Program-made: the position numbers and the translations under genes
Assembly: GCF_002224225.1 (NCBI RefSeq)
Contig: NZ_NJGG01000002.1
Coordinates: forward strand, 1 to 64,000
Direction of reading: 5' to 3'
DNA: 64,000 bases
Source: Polynucleobacter cosmopolitanus
GTDB lineage: Bacteria; Pseudomonadota; Gammaproteobacteria; Burkholderiales; Burkholderiaceae
Notes under the pieces: generated by a model
Databases searched by the model: none
What the model saw: only the letters and a program-made list of their open reading frames with translations
What the model was told of the DNA's origin: nothing
Part shown: in pieces, positions 1 through 8,995 of the stretch
Layout: every line of letters begins with the position of its first letter
How positions within the stretch are numbered: position 1 is the stretch's first letter

Positions 1-3000
1 CTGCGGATGTTGAACTATTAATCAATGCACCACCAGAAGAAATGCCCGTGCCATTTAAGGTGAGCGCATTGGTATTTGTAACGGTTTGACCATTCAGATC
101 AAGAACAGCGCCGTCAGTTACCGATGCGGCACTAGTGGAGCCGCCCAATCCAGCGGCATTACCTAACTTTAGAGTACCGGCACTAATAGTGACGCCACCT
201 GTGAAGGTATTAGCGCCAGAGAGCCACCATGTACCAGCACCTGACTTTGTTAAGCTTGTTGCACCAGTGTTGTTTGCTAATACCGCTGATATTTTGTTGT
301 CGCCAGTGTTTGCTCCAGTCAGCGTGAATGTTCGAGCAGCGGTTGTGCCACTATAAGCAATTGAACCTGTATTGGTGAAGTTCAATGCACCCGCTCCAGA
401 TACATCAATAGTTCCACCATTGTTACTAATGGTAAATAATCGATCTATGCTAACGGCACTGCCTGTGTAGGCAAGTGTGCCACCGTTAAACACTAAGTTG
501 CCTGCTACGTTAGTAGATTTACCAATGTTACTGTTGTTTCCACCTGAAGCTAAAGTAGAAACAGATAAAGTTCCACCTGAAAGAGTTGTTGCACCAGTAT
601 AGGTATTTGAGCCAGAAAGGGTTACAGTGCCATTGCCTGATTTAGTTAAAGTAACCGAGGTGCCAGCTAAAACTGCTGTGATTGAATGATCTGTTCCAGT
701 AGAAGGATTTAATACATAACTTGTTCCTGTTAATGTATTACCTGTTGCCCCAACAGTGATCGAACCAGAAGTCAATGTCACCTGCCCAACCGTTTCAGTT
801 AAATCATTTAAAACTAATGAGCCGCCGTTGACTGTAATTGCTCCAGTATCAGCGAGCACGGTTCCAGTTGTTGAACTTGATTGATCTAGCGTAAGAGTTC
901 CGGCAGTAATTGTCGTGCCTGCAGTAAAAGTGCTTGAACCCGACAAGGTCAAGTTACCTGCACCCGCCTTATTAAAGGTAATTGCTCCTGAAATGACGCC
1001 AGTCAAAGCACTTGAGCTTGAATTAGTGATACTTAATGAACCGCCATCATAAATGTTTATAGCTGCCGCATTGACCGTTGCACCAAGAGCCGCAATGTTG
1101 CCAGCAACTTTATTTGCTCCAACTGCACCCGTAAAGGTCACATTGCCTGTACCCGCATTAATATTTAGGCCACTAGCATTTGCCATAAACACAGTATTCG
1201 CTGCTGATACAGTGAAATTCCTTGCTCCCCAAGCTTCGTCAGTATTTGCTGAATCAAGAGTAGAACTTAAACTAATTGTTTGATTACTGCTTGATGAAGG
1301 CGCTGCAATAGTGATGAGGTACTTTTGATCACCCCAAGCGGCATTGTTGACACTTGAAGATGCCATACCTTGTGAAGCAATTGTTGTAGTGTAGCTTCCA
1401 ACTGTTTGTGAGGCAGCACTGAGCATATTATCTGCTTCAGCAGTTTGACAACATCTTAATTGAGCCCTGAATATACAACTTCCAATTGTGATGTCAAAAT
1501 ACTCGCTATCCCAAGAATCTACACGATAAAAATCAAAAGTAATAGTTCTTGCAGCCCCACCTAAGTTAAATGTACGGGTTAGTGGCCCAACAGTGTATAA
1601 CCCCAGAATCGTGCCCCATGCCGAACTTGTATTAGTCGAAGCACTATTCCATCCATCAGTGGTCGTAACGATATCGGTAAACAAATCTGCTTGTCGTAAA
1701 TAAGACGATGCTGAATCAATCGTAGAAGAAAAACTGATATTTCCACCACCTGTATTGATAGTGATGTCAGCAGAACTTGCAGCAAGTAATACCGGGCCCG
1801 TGAATGTTACTGCACCGCCAGTACCTGATGGTGCAGTTGTATTGATAGTGAATGCGTTTTGTTGAAGTGCGATAGTTGGCGCAGTCATTACTACAGCACC
1901 GCCTCTGGTGGTGATATTGTTTTCAATACCAATATATCCAGTTGAAGCACCGGCAGTTAACTGAACGCCTAATGCACCATCAGAAGTAGCGATTGTGCTA
2001 TTGATAAAAATGTCATCACCAGCAGTAAATGACAATGTGCCAGATGTTGATCCAGAATAAGCTACAGCAGAGTTAGTAACAATATCGCCAGTGACATTAA
2101 CCGTGACACCACCAGTTGCACTCAAGCCTGAGACAGAACTTGCTGTACCAATTAACAAGTTGTCACTCTTAAGAGTTAATGAACCCACTTGACCAGCAAA
2201 AGTTGATATCACATTGCTTGCATTATTCAATGTGAAATTGCCACCACCCTTCAGTAATAATGTGTTGGTAGTAGTACCGCCTGTTACTGCACCGCTCAAA
2301 GTTAGGCCACTAGCAGTATTCATAATGACCGCTGAACCCATGGTTACGTTACCAGCGTATGTGGCAGCAGTTGATGAACTGTTGATGAGTGATCCACCAG
2401 AACTAATACCTGTTCCTGATAATGAAAGAGCGTTGGTATTCGTCATCGTGATACCGTTTAGGTCAAGCACCGCCCCACTGCTCAAAGTGACGCCACCGGT
2501 AGAGGCTCCCAAGGCTGTTGCGTGACCGATTTTGACAGTACCGGCAGTGATCGTGGTGCCGCCCTTATAGGTATTGGCACCACTGAGTAAGACAGTACCC
2601 GTTACTCCTGAAGTGTTAATATTGAGTGAGTTGCTATCACAAGAACACGAGGCTGCCTCAGTGGTTGAAACTAATGTACCACTTAACGTCAAGGTTTTTC
2701 CTGCGGCTACATTAATCGAGGTACCACCTGATTTCGTGAGAGTTAATCCTGTTGCACTTACAGTTGAGTTTTCCGTAACTGTTATGTCAGTACCTAAATT
2801 CCATGACCCCCACTGAGATGTCGTGCCACCCCACCCCAGAGTTCCGCCCGCCAATACAAAGCTACCAAGTTTTAAATGAAAAGTAGTCGAAGAACTTGCT
2901 GCGGAGGTCAGAGTACCCCCCGAATTAATAGTTAAAGTTAAACCTGAACGAACACCGTTACCAATGAACCCATTGCTATTCGCAGTGGTTGCTAAAGTGA

Positions 3001-3990
3001 TGGTTCCGCCATTATTAATATTGATGGCTGTGGCATTACCTAAACCAGCTGCAGCATTATTAGTACCCGCAGTCATGGTTACATTTTGTGCAACATTGAT
3101 GGTGCCGGTGAATGCTTGATCCCCGCTGATGGTCACCGTGCCTGCAGATGCCCCCAAGTTTATAGTTCCAGTCCCTGCTGCAAAATTACTAAAGGTCTGG
3201 TTGGCGGAACTTAGCCAAGAGAAAGTTGCGCCCGAGCTAACCGTAATAGATTGGGAATAACTCGCACCCGATCCTAAGGTAGCAGCGCTACTACCTAAAA
3301 CACCTATTGCTAACGTCCCTGATGATACTAAGGTTGTTCCAGAATATGTATTAGCGCCAGTGAGTGTCCATGTGCCTGAACCTACTTTAGCTACACTCAA
3401 AACAGTAGGTCCATCACTCGAAGCGCTATTGACAATCGTTCCTGCAAAGCTTCCCGTACCATTATCGTTACCAACTGAAAGTGTGAGTGCCTTGCCACCT
3501 CCGCCTGAAGCGAAATCAATCGTACCGTTACCCGTAATAGTGCCTGATTTAATGGTCGCACCAGCTGCTCCATAAACTCGCAAATAGGTATTGGCACCAT
3601 TTAAATTAATCGCTGAAGTCGCATTGACGGACGAGCCCTCTAGCCACAAATTACCGTAGTTAGTCACCGTCATCTGACCAGATACGGTGGAGGTACCTCT
3701 AAATATCATGCGATTATTAAAAGTTGTATTGCTGGATGCACTATTTATCGTCCATGTACCAGCACCTGAAACTGCGCCATCCAAAAATAATGCGCTACCA
3801 CTCGCTGCTTCGTATAGCACTTCAGAATTATTTGTAATGCCACCACTTAAAGTCATCGAAAAACTAGAGGAAGGTGCAAACTTTAGCGTTCCTGCGCTAA
3901 CAGTAGTTAAGCCAGTGTAGGTACTGTTGCCAGACATCGTCAAAGTGCCTGTGCCAGCTTTAGTCAAATTAATTTGCTTGCCCGCACTAC
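1..3990 (-). repeat. Autotransporter-type beta-strand repeats in TpsA
   Basis: Many copies of the pattern LTKxGxGTxTLSGxNTYTGxTTISAGTL occur, for example near nt 3930-3900, 3380-3290, 2600-2540, 965-890, 660-570 and 250-160. They match the PATR-type repeat of large autotransporters and build a beta-helical stalk. A non-repeat module containing FDFYRVDSWDSEYF lies near nt 1690-1290. It resembles the DSWDGE-type insert of large bacterial adhesins. Copy number is not exact because repeats are degenerate. Confidence 0.75.
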
Positions 3991-6900
3991 TAATGACACC
4001 AGAAAAAGTAGTGTCGGCATTACTTCCACCTACAGTTAATTTTGCACCTGCAGAGGTTTCTTGTATTTGAGTTGCTGTTAAAGCTTTGTTGTAAACCTGA
4101 ACAGCATACAAATCACCTTTCAAAAATTCATTTACAGCTGAATTGTATTTTGCTGCGCCAATTAATGTTTCCATGGTGGCTCCGCCACCACCTGACACAG
4201 AACCCAATGTCATTGATCCTTGTGAAACTCCATTGATATAAGAAGTTAAAACACTACCGTTGTAGGTCATTGTTAGCTGAGACAAGTTGCTAACCGGAAC
4301 AGTGCCTGTACTATCAAAACCCCATGGGGAAATCTCACGATAAGCACCTGTTTTTCCACTAGAAAGAACTTTATATACGTAATCTCCCTCGACGCTACCG
4401 TTATGCCTGCTGATCAGAACTTGGTTTGCAGTAGGACTTGGTAGACTCACCCAAAGATTAAAAGTAAATGAACTTGTGCCGTTGAGTAATAAGCTAGATG
4501 AGCTACCTAAATTAAAGTACTGACTTGTTCCATTTAATGTGAAATAACCACCAGAGGAATTAAAAGTTGGACTACCTACGATGGTGGCATTTAAAGAACT
4601 ATTAACTAAGTTTGTCCAAACAGTTCCTAAGCCACTATAAGATGAACTATTAGCTGCATCTAAATAGACAAGCAATCCAGTCTGGTCACCAACAGGAGTT
4701 CTGCTAGATATTATTGTTCCAGCTCCAGATAAGGAGCCAATTGAAATTGAGTGACCCCACATATCAAGAGTGGCACCAGTATTAACTGTTAGAGCAGTAG
4801 TAGATGGCAAAGCGGTTGTTGAACCAGTTCGCAACGTTCCCGCTGAAATAGTTGTCGAACCACCGTATGAATTGTTTCCAGATAGAGTAAGCGAGCCGCC
4901 AGTAGCATCAATAGTTAATGATCCTGTTCCTGAAATGGCGCCAGTTAATGAAGCAGAGAATGAACCATTGATAACAAAGCTAGAACTACCTGTTGTTGAA
5001 AAAGTATGAATTGTTTTATTACCTGAGGTTGTTACTACCCCACCTGTTGCCATACTACTTGTGCCAGCATATGCAACAACAACAACGCCAGAGCCGCCAG
5101 ATGCATTGGAGGCACCTTGTGAACCACCGCCACCGCCACCCAAACCAGCTGTTCCTGATACGCCTGTAGCATCGCCTCCCGCTCCACCTCCGCCAGAACC
5201 TCCTGATCCTTGGGTACCGCAACTTGAGCAGGTTGCACCACCACCGCCACCACCGTAAGTTCGGCTAGATCCAGAGATATCGAAAGCAATTCCGCTACCA
5301 CCATTTCCAGGATTACGATAGACTGAAATGCCGCCACCAGCAGAGCCGGCGCCACCGCCACCGCCACCGGCTTGCAATGCCACACCTGATCCACTACCTC
5401 CGACATTGCCATAGGCCTGCCAAGCACTACTCGGTACTGTTTGAGTTGAAGCAGCACCTCCTTGCATTTGATTTAATAAGCTATCTTCTCCAGCACCTCC
5501 GCCAGAACCACCGGCTCTACCACTCGCAGCTACGCTGTCATTACCATACCCATATCCTGATCCACCACCACCACCTATGGCAGTAACTGTTCCAAATTGA
5601 CTATCAGCACCGTTATTACCAAGACCAGTTGAATTAAATTCACCCGATCCACCACTACCAACTGTAATTGCTGTTGTGCCTGAACTTAAGGCTGTATTTC
5701 CGTAAATAACACCACCACCGCCACCGCCTCCGGCCCAGCCTCTGCCACCGCCTGCACCACCTCCAGCAACGATAAGCACTTGTACATCTAATTGCTGGAA
5801 TATCTTGATAGTGACACCACCACTACCAACCACGATATCGTTAGAAACAGTGATGCCATGAGATAACTCAAGAGTTGTGCCACCACTCAGGTTCAATTTG
5901 CCTGTACCAGAAACAGAACCTGAACCACTACGAAGGATTAAACCTCCAGTAGATGTGCGAGTGATATCAGCATTAATGACAATGTTCCCAGCTGCTTGCA
6001 AGGTGAGCGTGCCAGTCCCACCTGCAGTGATTGCACTACTTACAGTAATATTTCCAGCCTGAGAATTACCGGTAGATCCTGTAAAGACTGTAACGTTGGT
6101 GCTAGCCAGTGCAGTATTCAAGGTTGTTACATTGATGACAGCGCTATCTGCAGTAGCTGTGTAGCTAGAAACTCCACTATTAGAGCCAGAGCTAATAGTT
6201 ATATTTCTTGGGTCAAGTAACCATTGACCAATTTGCCCATTTGGAGCCGCAGTAGAGATTGAAGCACCGTCAACATTTAAGTTATAGCCAGAAGTTTCAA
6301 TCTGTCCACCATCTCCAGCAGTTAAACCGCCTTTTGCAAAAATAGTTCCTTTTGCTGTCGTGACTGAATTTTGATTTGTAACATCGCTCCACAGAACAAC
6401 TGTTCCGCCATTCCCATTTTGGATAGCACTTGCATCTATGATGACGCCTTGATTCATGGTGACAGTAATTGATTGGTGCAAAGTACCCGACCCCTGCCAA
6501 TCACCACCCACCAATACAGATCCACCACCACTGTTACCAGTGACATTGATGAGTGTGTTGCTATCTAGAAGAATATGATCTGCGGTTAAGAGAACTGTTC
6601 CGCCAACAGTGGCACCAGTCGCTTGGATGGTGCTATTAATTGTGAGGCTGCCTGAGTTAGAAGAAATCTCAACCGTGCCTCCGCGACCATTACTTCCATT
6701 TGTCTGAATTACTGAATTATCAAAAACAATGTCTTGATATTGAGAGTTCAAATAGATTTGACCACCTTGCTCACCATTCGCTTTTAATGATGAGTTATTA
6801 ATCAGCAAGTCATTTTGTGTATCAATCTTGATTTGATTGATATCTTGATTATTTAAATTATTCTGACCAGATACATCAATATTCGCATTATCTAAGGTCA

Positions 6901-8995
6901 CAGAAACAGAAAACGGCAATGTGCCATTATCTGCATCATTGCCGATTAAGATTATGCCACCTTGATTTAATCCTTTTGCCTCGATATTAGAATCTGAGAT
7001 CAAAGTATTATTAGTGGCGGATATTCCAATAGAACCACCTCGGCCATTTGAACCGTTGGTTTGAATTAATGCATTTTGTAGGATTAAGTCACCAGAGTTG
7101 GTGAATATATTGATATAACCACCATTATTACCATTGGATTGGATAATAGCGTTATTAATGTGAATATCTTCAGCTTGGGAGATATTAATCTCTCCACCAC
7201 GACCATTACCACCATTTGTTTGGATTAATCCTTCAATCGTGATAATACCAGTGCCATTAGCACTTAATATAATCGTGCCACCATTAATGTCACCATTGGC
7301 TTCTAACTTTCCGCTTGATGCCAAAGTTAACTCATCCGCTGTGATGCGGATAGTTCCTACTGTGGCACTGTTACTAGTAACGCCATTAACCGTAACCTGC
7401 GCTCTGGAGTTAACCGTGATAGCACCATGGAAGTTAAAAATATTCGCCAAGATGTTAACCAATGGGTTAGCTCCTGCCCCAATGATGCTACCGTAACCTG
7501 TTACCGAGTTAACTGCTGTGATCGTAACTTTGTTAACTTCTATCTTGCTGTTTTGGGCCAGGTTAACGTTTTGTGCCTGGATCACCACTTCTAAGATCGA
7601 ATCAGCTGCCTGGTTGATGGTGCCATAGTTAAAGAAGGTCCCATCTGCTAAGAAAGTTAAGACTGTTTTGACACCACCCGTTTTACTGATGGTTACGCCT
7701 TGGTCAATCGTGAGGTTACCGCTGCCGTTCTGGGTACAGCTACCCCCTGAACAAACATTGCCCTGCACCTGAACTGTGACGTTATTGTTCTGCAAGGCAT
7801 CGCTGATTACTTGAGCAAATCCTGTGGTTATTAGTAGATCCATAGGATCCAATAGCCAAGTACCGGCTTTGCCTAGGATATTTCTAGCTGAGGTATCAAC
7901 CTTTGTCTTGCTGCTGATCTCTAGGACTTCCTTCGAGCTGGTGTCAATGAAGCCGCCATTACCGCTGGTCTTGCCACCCTTGGCTTCAAGCACGCCTGAG
8001 ACCTGAGTCTTCTTTTCTGAGAGAACGATGATCTGGCCGCCATTGCCTTGCTCTTTGGCATTGGCCTTGATCTTGCTGCTATCAGCCAAAGCAATGTTGT
8101 TGCCTTTGATGTTGATCTGACCGCCGTTACCTGTATTACCTGTGGCATTAGCGATGATGGCACCTAGGTTCTGAACCGTATCAGCCAAGATCTCAATCAC
8201 ACCACCGTTATTGACCATAGAGCTGGTGCTGATGCGGCCGCTGTTCTTGATGACTGAGCCCATCAGCTGGGCGGCAGAGTTTGCAGCGATCACAACCATA
8301 CCGCCGTCCACCTGAACCACTCGTTTGTTCTCAATCAATGATTTGTAGGCAGAAGCATCGACCTTCACAGTCATGAGCTGATCACCACGGAAATCCAAGG
8401 TCACTTGGCTTCCACTGGCCAATGCAACCACGTTAGCTGCACCGCCCTTGGCCAGGATGTAGCCCTCGTTGCGTACTTCTGGCGCCAATAAGGCGATATA
8501 GCCTTTGGGGTCTTTGGTTTGGATCTTGCCGTGGTTGACCACAGCGCCTGTGCCATTACCTTTGAAGGTACTCTTACCTTCCATGAAGTCTTTGTCATTG
8601 ATGTCCATAGTGGTGGCCACGATAGAACCCACGTCAATCTGAGCAGATGTACCAAAGCTAACACCCTTGGAGTTAGAGATCACCACCTGTCCATTGGACT
8701 TGAGCATGCCATCAATCTGAGTGGCGCTCACCGAATTAACACGGTGATGAATCACTGCTTGAGAATTGGGTTGAACAATTTCAACCTTGGCATTTTTACC
8801 GATATTGAAACTATCCCAATTGACCACAGCACGCTGTGAGGCCTGGACCACGTTCATGGTATTGCCCGTGTGATTGATGATGGCCTGTCCTGCGACTACT
8901 CGACCACCCGTCGGGAGTGCATCAGCTGCAGACTGGGCAAAGGCCCCGCCAGCAAGCGACATCAATACAAGGGAGATCCATGGGGCTTTGATCAT
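1..8995 (-). CDS. Giant two-partner-secretion adhesin TpsA, haemagglutinin-like (3' end outside window)
   Basis: A secreted surface exoprotein, probably an adhesin, exported by the TpsB pore encoded just upstream. The frame is open from the ATG at 8995 to the window edge (2998 residues, no stop). The start MIKAPW is followed by a hydrophobic stretch ending AFA-QSA, a classical signal peptide. Residues about 30-290 form the TPS secretion domain: the usual NPNG-type motif reads NSKGV, followed by FGTSAQIDVGSIVATT. Then come beta-helix repeats rich in NGG(N)GGxI, two WLLDP border motifs (near residues 385 and 927), a glycine-rich segment (about 1072-1316), a LamG-like domain (about 1427-1652) and many autotransporter-type beta-strand repeats to the edge. 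The ATG overlaps the tpsB stop (TGATG), so translation is probably coupled. Ligand unknown. Confidence 0.93.
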   Translation of the reverse strand, partial: MIKAPWISLVLMSLAGGAFAQSAADALPTGGRVVAGQAIINHTGNTMNVVQASQRAVVNWDSFNIGKNAKVEIVQPNSQAVIHHRVNSVSATQIDGMLKSNGQVVISNSKGVSFGTSAQIDVGSIVATTMDINDKDFMEGKSTFKGNGTGAVVNHGKIQTKDPKGYIALLAPEVRNEGYILAKGGAANVVALASGSQVTLDFRGDQLMTVKVDASAYKSLIENKRVVQVDGGMVVIAANSAAQLMGSVIKNSGRISTSSMVNNGGVIEILADTVQNLGAIIANATGNTGNGGQINIKGNNIALADSSKIKANAKEQGNGGQIIVLSEKKTQVSGVLEAKGGKTSGNGGFIDTSSKEVLEISSKTKVDTSARNILGKAGTWLLDPMDLLITTGFAQVISDALQNNNVTVQVQGNVCSGGSCTQNGSGNLTIDQGVTISKTGGVKTVLTFLADGTFFNYGTINQAADSILEVVIQAQNVNLAQNSKIEVNKVTITAVNSVTGYGSIIGAGANPLVNILANIFNFHGAITVNSRAQVTVNGVTSNSATVGTIRITADELTLASSGKLEANGDINGGTIILSANGTGIITIEGLIQTNGGNGRGGEINISQAEDIHINNAIIQSNGNNGGYINIFTNSGDLILQNALIQTNGSNGRGGSIGISATNNTLISDSNIEAKGLNQGGIILIGNDADNGTLPFSVSVTLDNANIDVSGQNNLNNQDINQIKIDTQNDLLINNSSLKANGEQGGQIYLNSQYQDIVFDNSVIQTNGSNGRGGTVEISSNSGSLTINSTIQATGATVGGTVLLTADHILLDSNTLINVTGNSGGGSVLVGGDWQGSGTLHQSITVTMNQGVIIDASAIQNGNGGTVVLWSDVTNQNSVTTAKGTIFAKGGLTAGDGGQIETSGYNLNVDGASISTAAPNGQIGQWLLDPRNITISSGSNSGVSSYTATADSAVINVTTLNTALASTNVTVFTGSTGNSQAGNITVSSAITAGGTGTLTLQAAGNIVINADITRTSTGGLILRSGSGSVSGTGKLNLSGGTTLELSHGITVSNDIVVGSGGVTIKIFQQLDVQVLIVAGGGAGGGRGWAGGGGGGGVIYGNTALSSGTTAITVGSGGSGEFNSTGLGNNGADSQFGTVTAIGGGGGSGYGYGNDSVAASGRAGGSGGGAGEDSLLNQMQGGAASTQTVPSSAWQAYGNVGGSGSGVALQAGGGGGGAGSAGGGISVYRNPGNGGSGIAFDISGSSRTYGGGGGGATCSSCGTQGSGGSGGGGAGGDATGVSGTAGLGGGGGGSQGASNASGGSGVVVVAYAGTSSMATGGVVTTSGNKTIHTFSTTGSSSFVINGSFSASLTGAISGTGSLTIDATGGSLTLSGNNSYGGSTTISAGTLRTGSTTALPSTTALTVNTGATLDMWGHSISIGSLSGAGTIISSRTPVGDQTGLLVYLDAANSSSYSGLGTVWTNLVNSSLNATIVGSPTFNSSGGYFTLNGTSQYFNLGSSSSLLLNGTSSFTFNLWVSLPSPTANQVLISRHNGSVEGDYVYKVLSSGKTGAYREISPWGFDSTGTVPVSNLSQLTMTYNGSVLTSYINGVSQGSMTLGSVSGGGGATMETLIGAAKYNSAVNEFLKGDLYAVQVYNKALTATQIQETSAGAKLTVGGSNADTTFSGVISSAGKQINLTKAGTGTLTMSGNSTYTGLTTVSAGTLKFAPSSSFSMTLSGGITNNSEVLYEAASGSALFLDGAVSGAGTWTINSASSNTTFNNRMIFRGTSTVSGQMTVTNYGNLWLEGSSVNATSAINLNGANTYLRVYGAAGATIKSGTITGNGTIDFASGGGGKALTLSVGNDNGTGSFAGTIVNSASSDGPTVLSVAKVGSGTWTLTGANTYSGTTLVSSGTLAIGVLGSSAATLGSGASYSQSITVSSGATFSWLSSANQTFSNFAAGTGTINLGASAGTVTISGDQAFTGTINVAQNVTMTAGTNNAAAGLGNATAININNGGTITLATTANSNGFIGNGVRSGLTLTINSGGTLTSAASSSTTFHLKLGSFVLAGGTLGWGGTTSQWGSWNLGTDITVTENSTVSATGLTLTKSGGTSINVAAGKTLTLSGTLVSTTEAASCSCDSNSLNINTSGVTGTVLLSGANTYKGGTTITAGTVKIGHATALGASTGGVTLSSGAVLDLNGITMTNTNALSLSGTGISSGGSLINSSSTAATYAGNVTMGSAVIMNTASGLTLSGAVTGGTTTNTLLLKGGGNFTLNNASNVISTFAGQVGSLTLKSDNLLIGTASSVSGLSATGGVTVNVTGDIVTNSAVAYSGSTSGTLSFTAGDDIFINSTIATSDGALGVQLTAGASTGYIGIENNITTRGGAVVMTAPTIALQQNAFTINTTAPSGTGGAVTFTGPVLLAASSADITINTGGGNISFSSTIDSASSYLRQADLFTDIVTTTDGWNSASTNTSSAWGTILGLYTVGPLTRTFNLGGAARTITFDFYRVDSWDSEYFDITIGSCIFRAQLRCCQTAEADNMLSAASQTVGSYTTTIASQGMASSSVNNAAWGDQKYLITIAAPSSSSNQTISLSSTLDSANTDEAWGARNFTVSAANTVFMANASGLNINAGTGNVTFTGAVGANKVAGNIAALGATVNAAAINIYDGGSLSITNSSSSALTGVISGAITFNKAGAGNLTLSGSSTFTAGTTITAGTLTLDQSSSTTGTVLADTGAITVNGGSLVLNDLTETVGQVTLTSGSITVGATGNTLTGTSYVLNPSTGTDHSITAVLAGTSVTLTKSGNGTVTLSGSNTYTGATTLSGGTLSVSTLASGGNNSNIGKSTNVAGNLVFNGGTLAYTGSAVSIDRLFTISNNGGTIDVSGAGALNFTNTGSIAYSGTTAARTFTLTGANTGDNKISAVLANNTGATSLTKSGAGTWWLSGANTFTGGVTISAGTLKLGNAAGLGGSTSAASVTDGAVLDLNGQTVTNTNALTLNGTGISSGGALINSSTSA
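4030..4720 (-). other. LamG/concanavalin-like lectin domain of TpsA
   Basis: Residues about 1427-1652. The segment starts GLLVYLDAANSSSYSG, continues with VWTNLVNSSLNATI and YFTLNGTSQYFNLG, and ends with LYAVQVYNKALTATQIQ. These are the characteristic strands of the LamG-like jelly-roll found in phage structural proteins and bacterial adhesins (pattern LDAGNxxSYxGsGxxWxDLSGNgnnGtL ... VyNRALsxxEI). A carbohydrate- or polymer-binding role is plausible but not shown by the sequence. Confidence 0.8.
5050..5785 (-). other. Glycine-rich domain of TpsA
   Basis: About 245 residues that open with VQVLIVAGGGAGGG and contain many runs of four to six glycines (plus-strand ccaccgccacc repeats), alternating with Ser/Asn/Ala segments. 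The opening is typical of the glycine-rich phage tail-tip and adhesin domains that begin VLVVAGGGGGG. Its low complexity also produces long spurious open frames on the other frames. Its role is probably structural or surface-binding; that is inference. Confidence 0.8.
8130..8900 (-). other. TPS secretion domain of TpsA
   Basis: Residues about 32-290 of the adhesin. The mature N-terminus contains the pattern VVAGQAIINHTGNTMNVVQ, then the aromatic VVNWDSFNIGKNAKVEIVQP. This corresponds to the well-known haemagglutinin/TPS pattern ending in WxxFNIG and the QP/NP turn. The later FGTSAQIDVG segment is the counterpart of FGxSAQVNVG in FhaB/HMW-like proteins. This domain is recognised by the POTRA domains of the partner TpsB. 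Boundaries are approximate, judged by eye. Confidence 0.85.

Noticed and set aside
5035..5457. 140-residue minus-strand frame
   Set aside because: It lies in a different minus frame from the adhesin and arises from the GC-rich, glycine-coding repeat; no independent start signal.
5050..5785. Tandem ccaccgccacc tracts as a microsatellite or CRISPR-like array
   Set aside because: They are codon-phased glycine runs in the adhesin frame with no constant spacer length or conserved direct repeat.
135..7496. Many 60-140-residue frames on the plus strand and other minus frames across the adhesin region
   Set aside because: All are shadows of the open minus-strand adhesin frame. They are low-complexity, lack ribosome sites, and the adhesin frame is uninterrupted.
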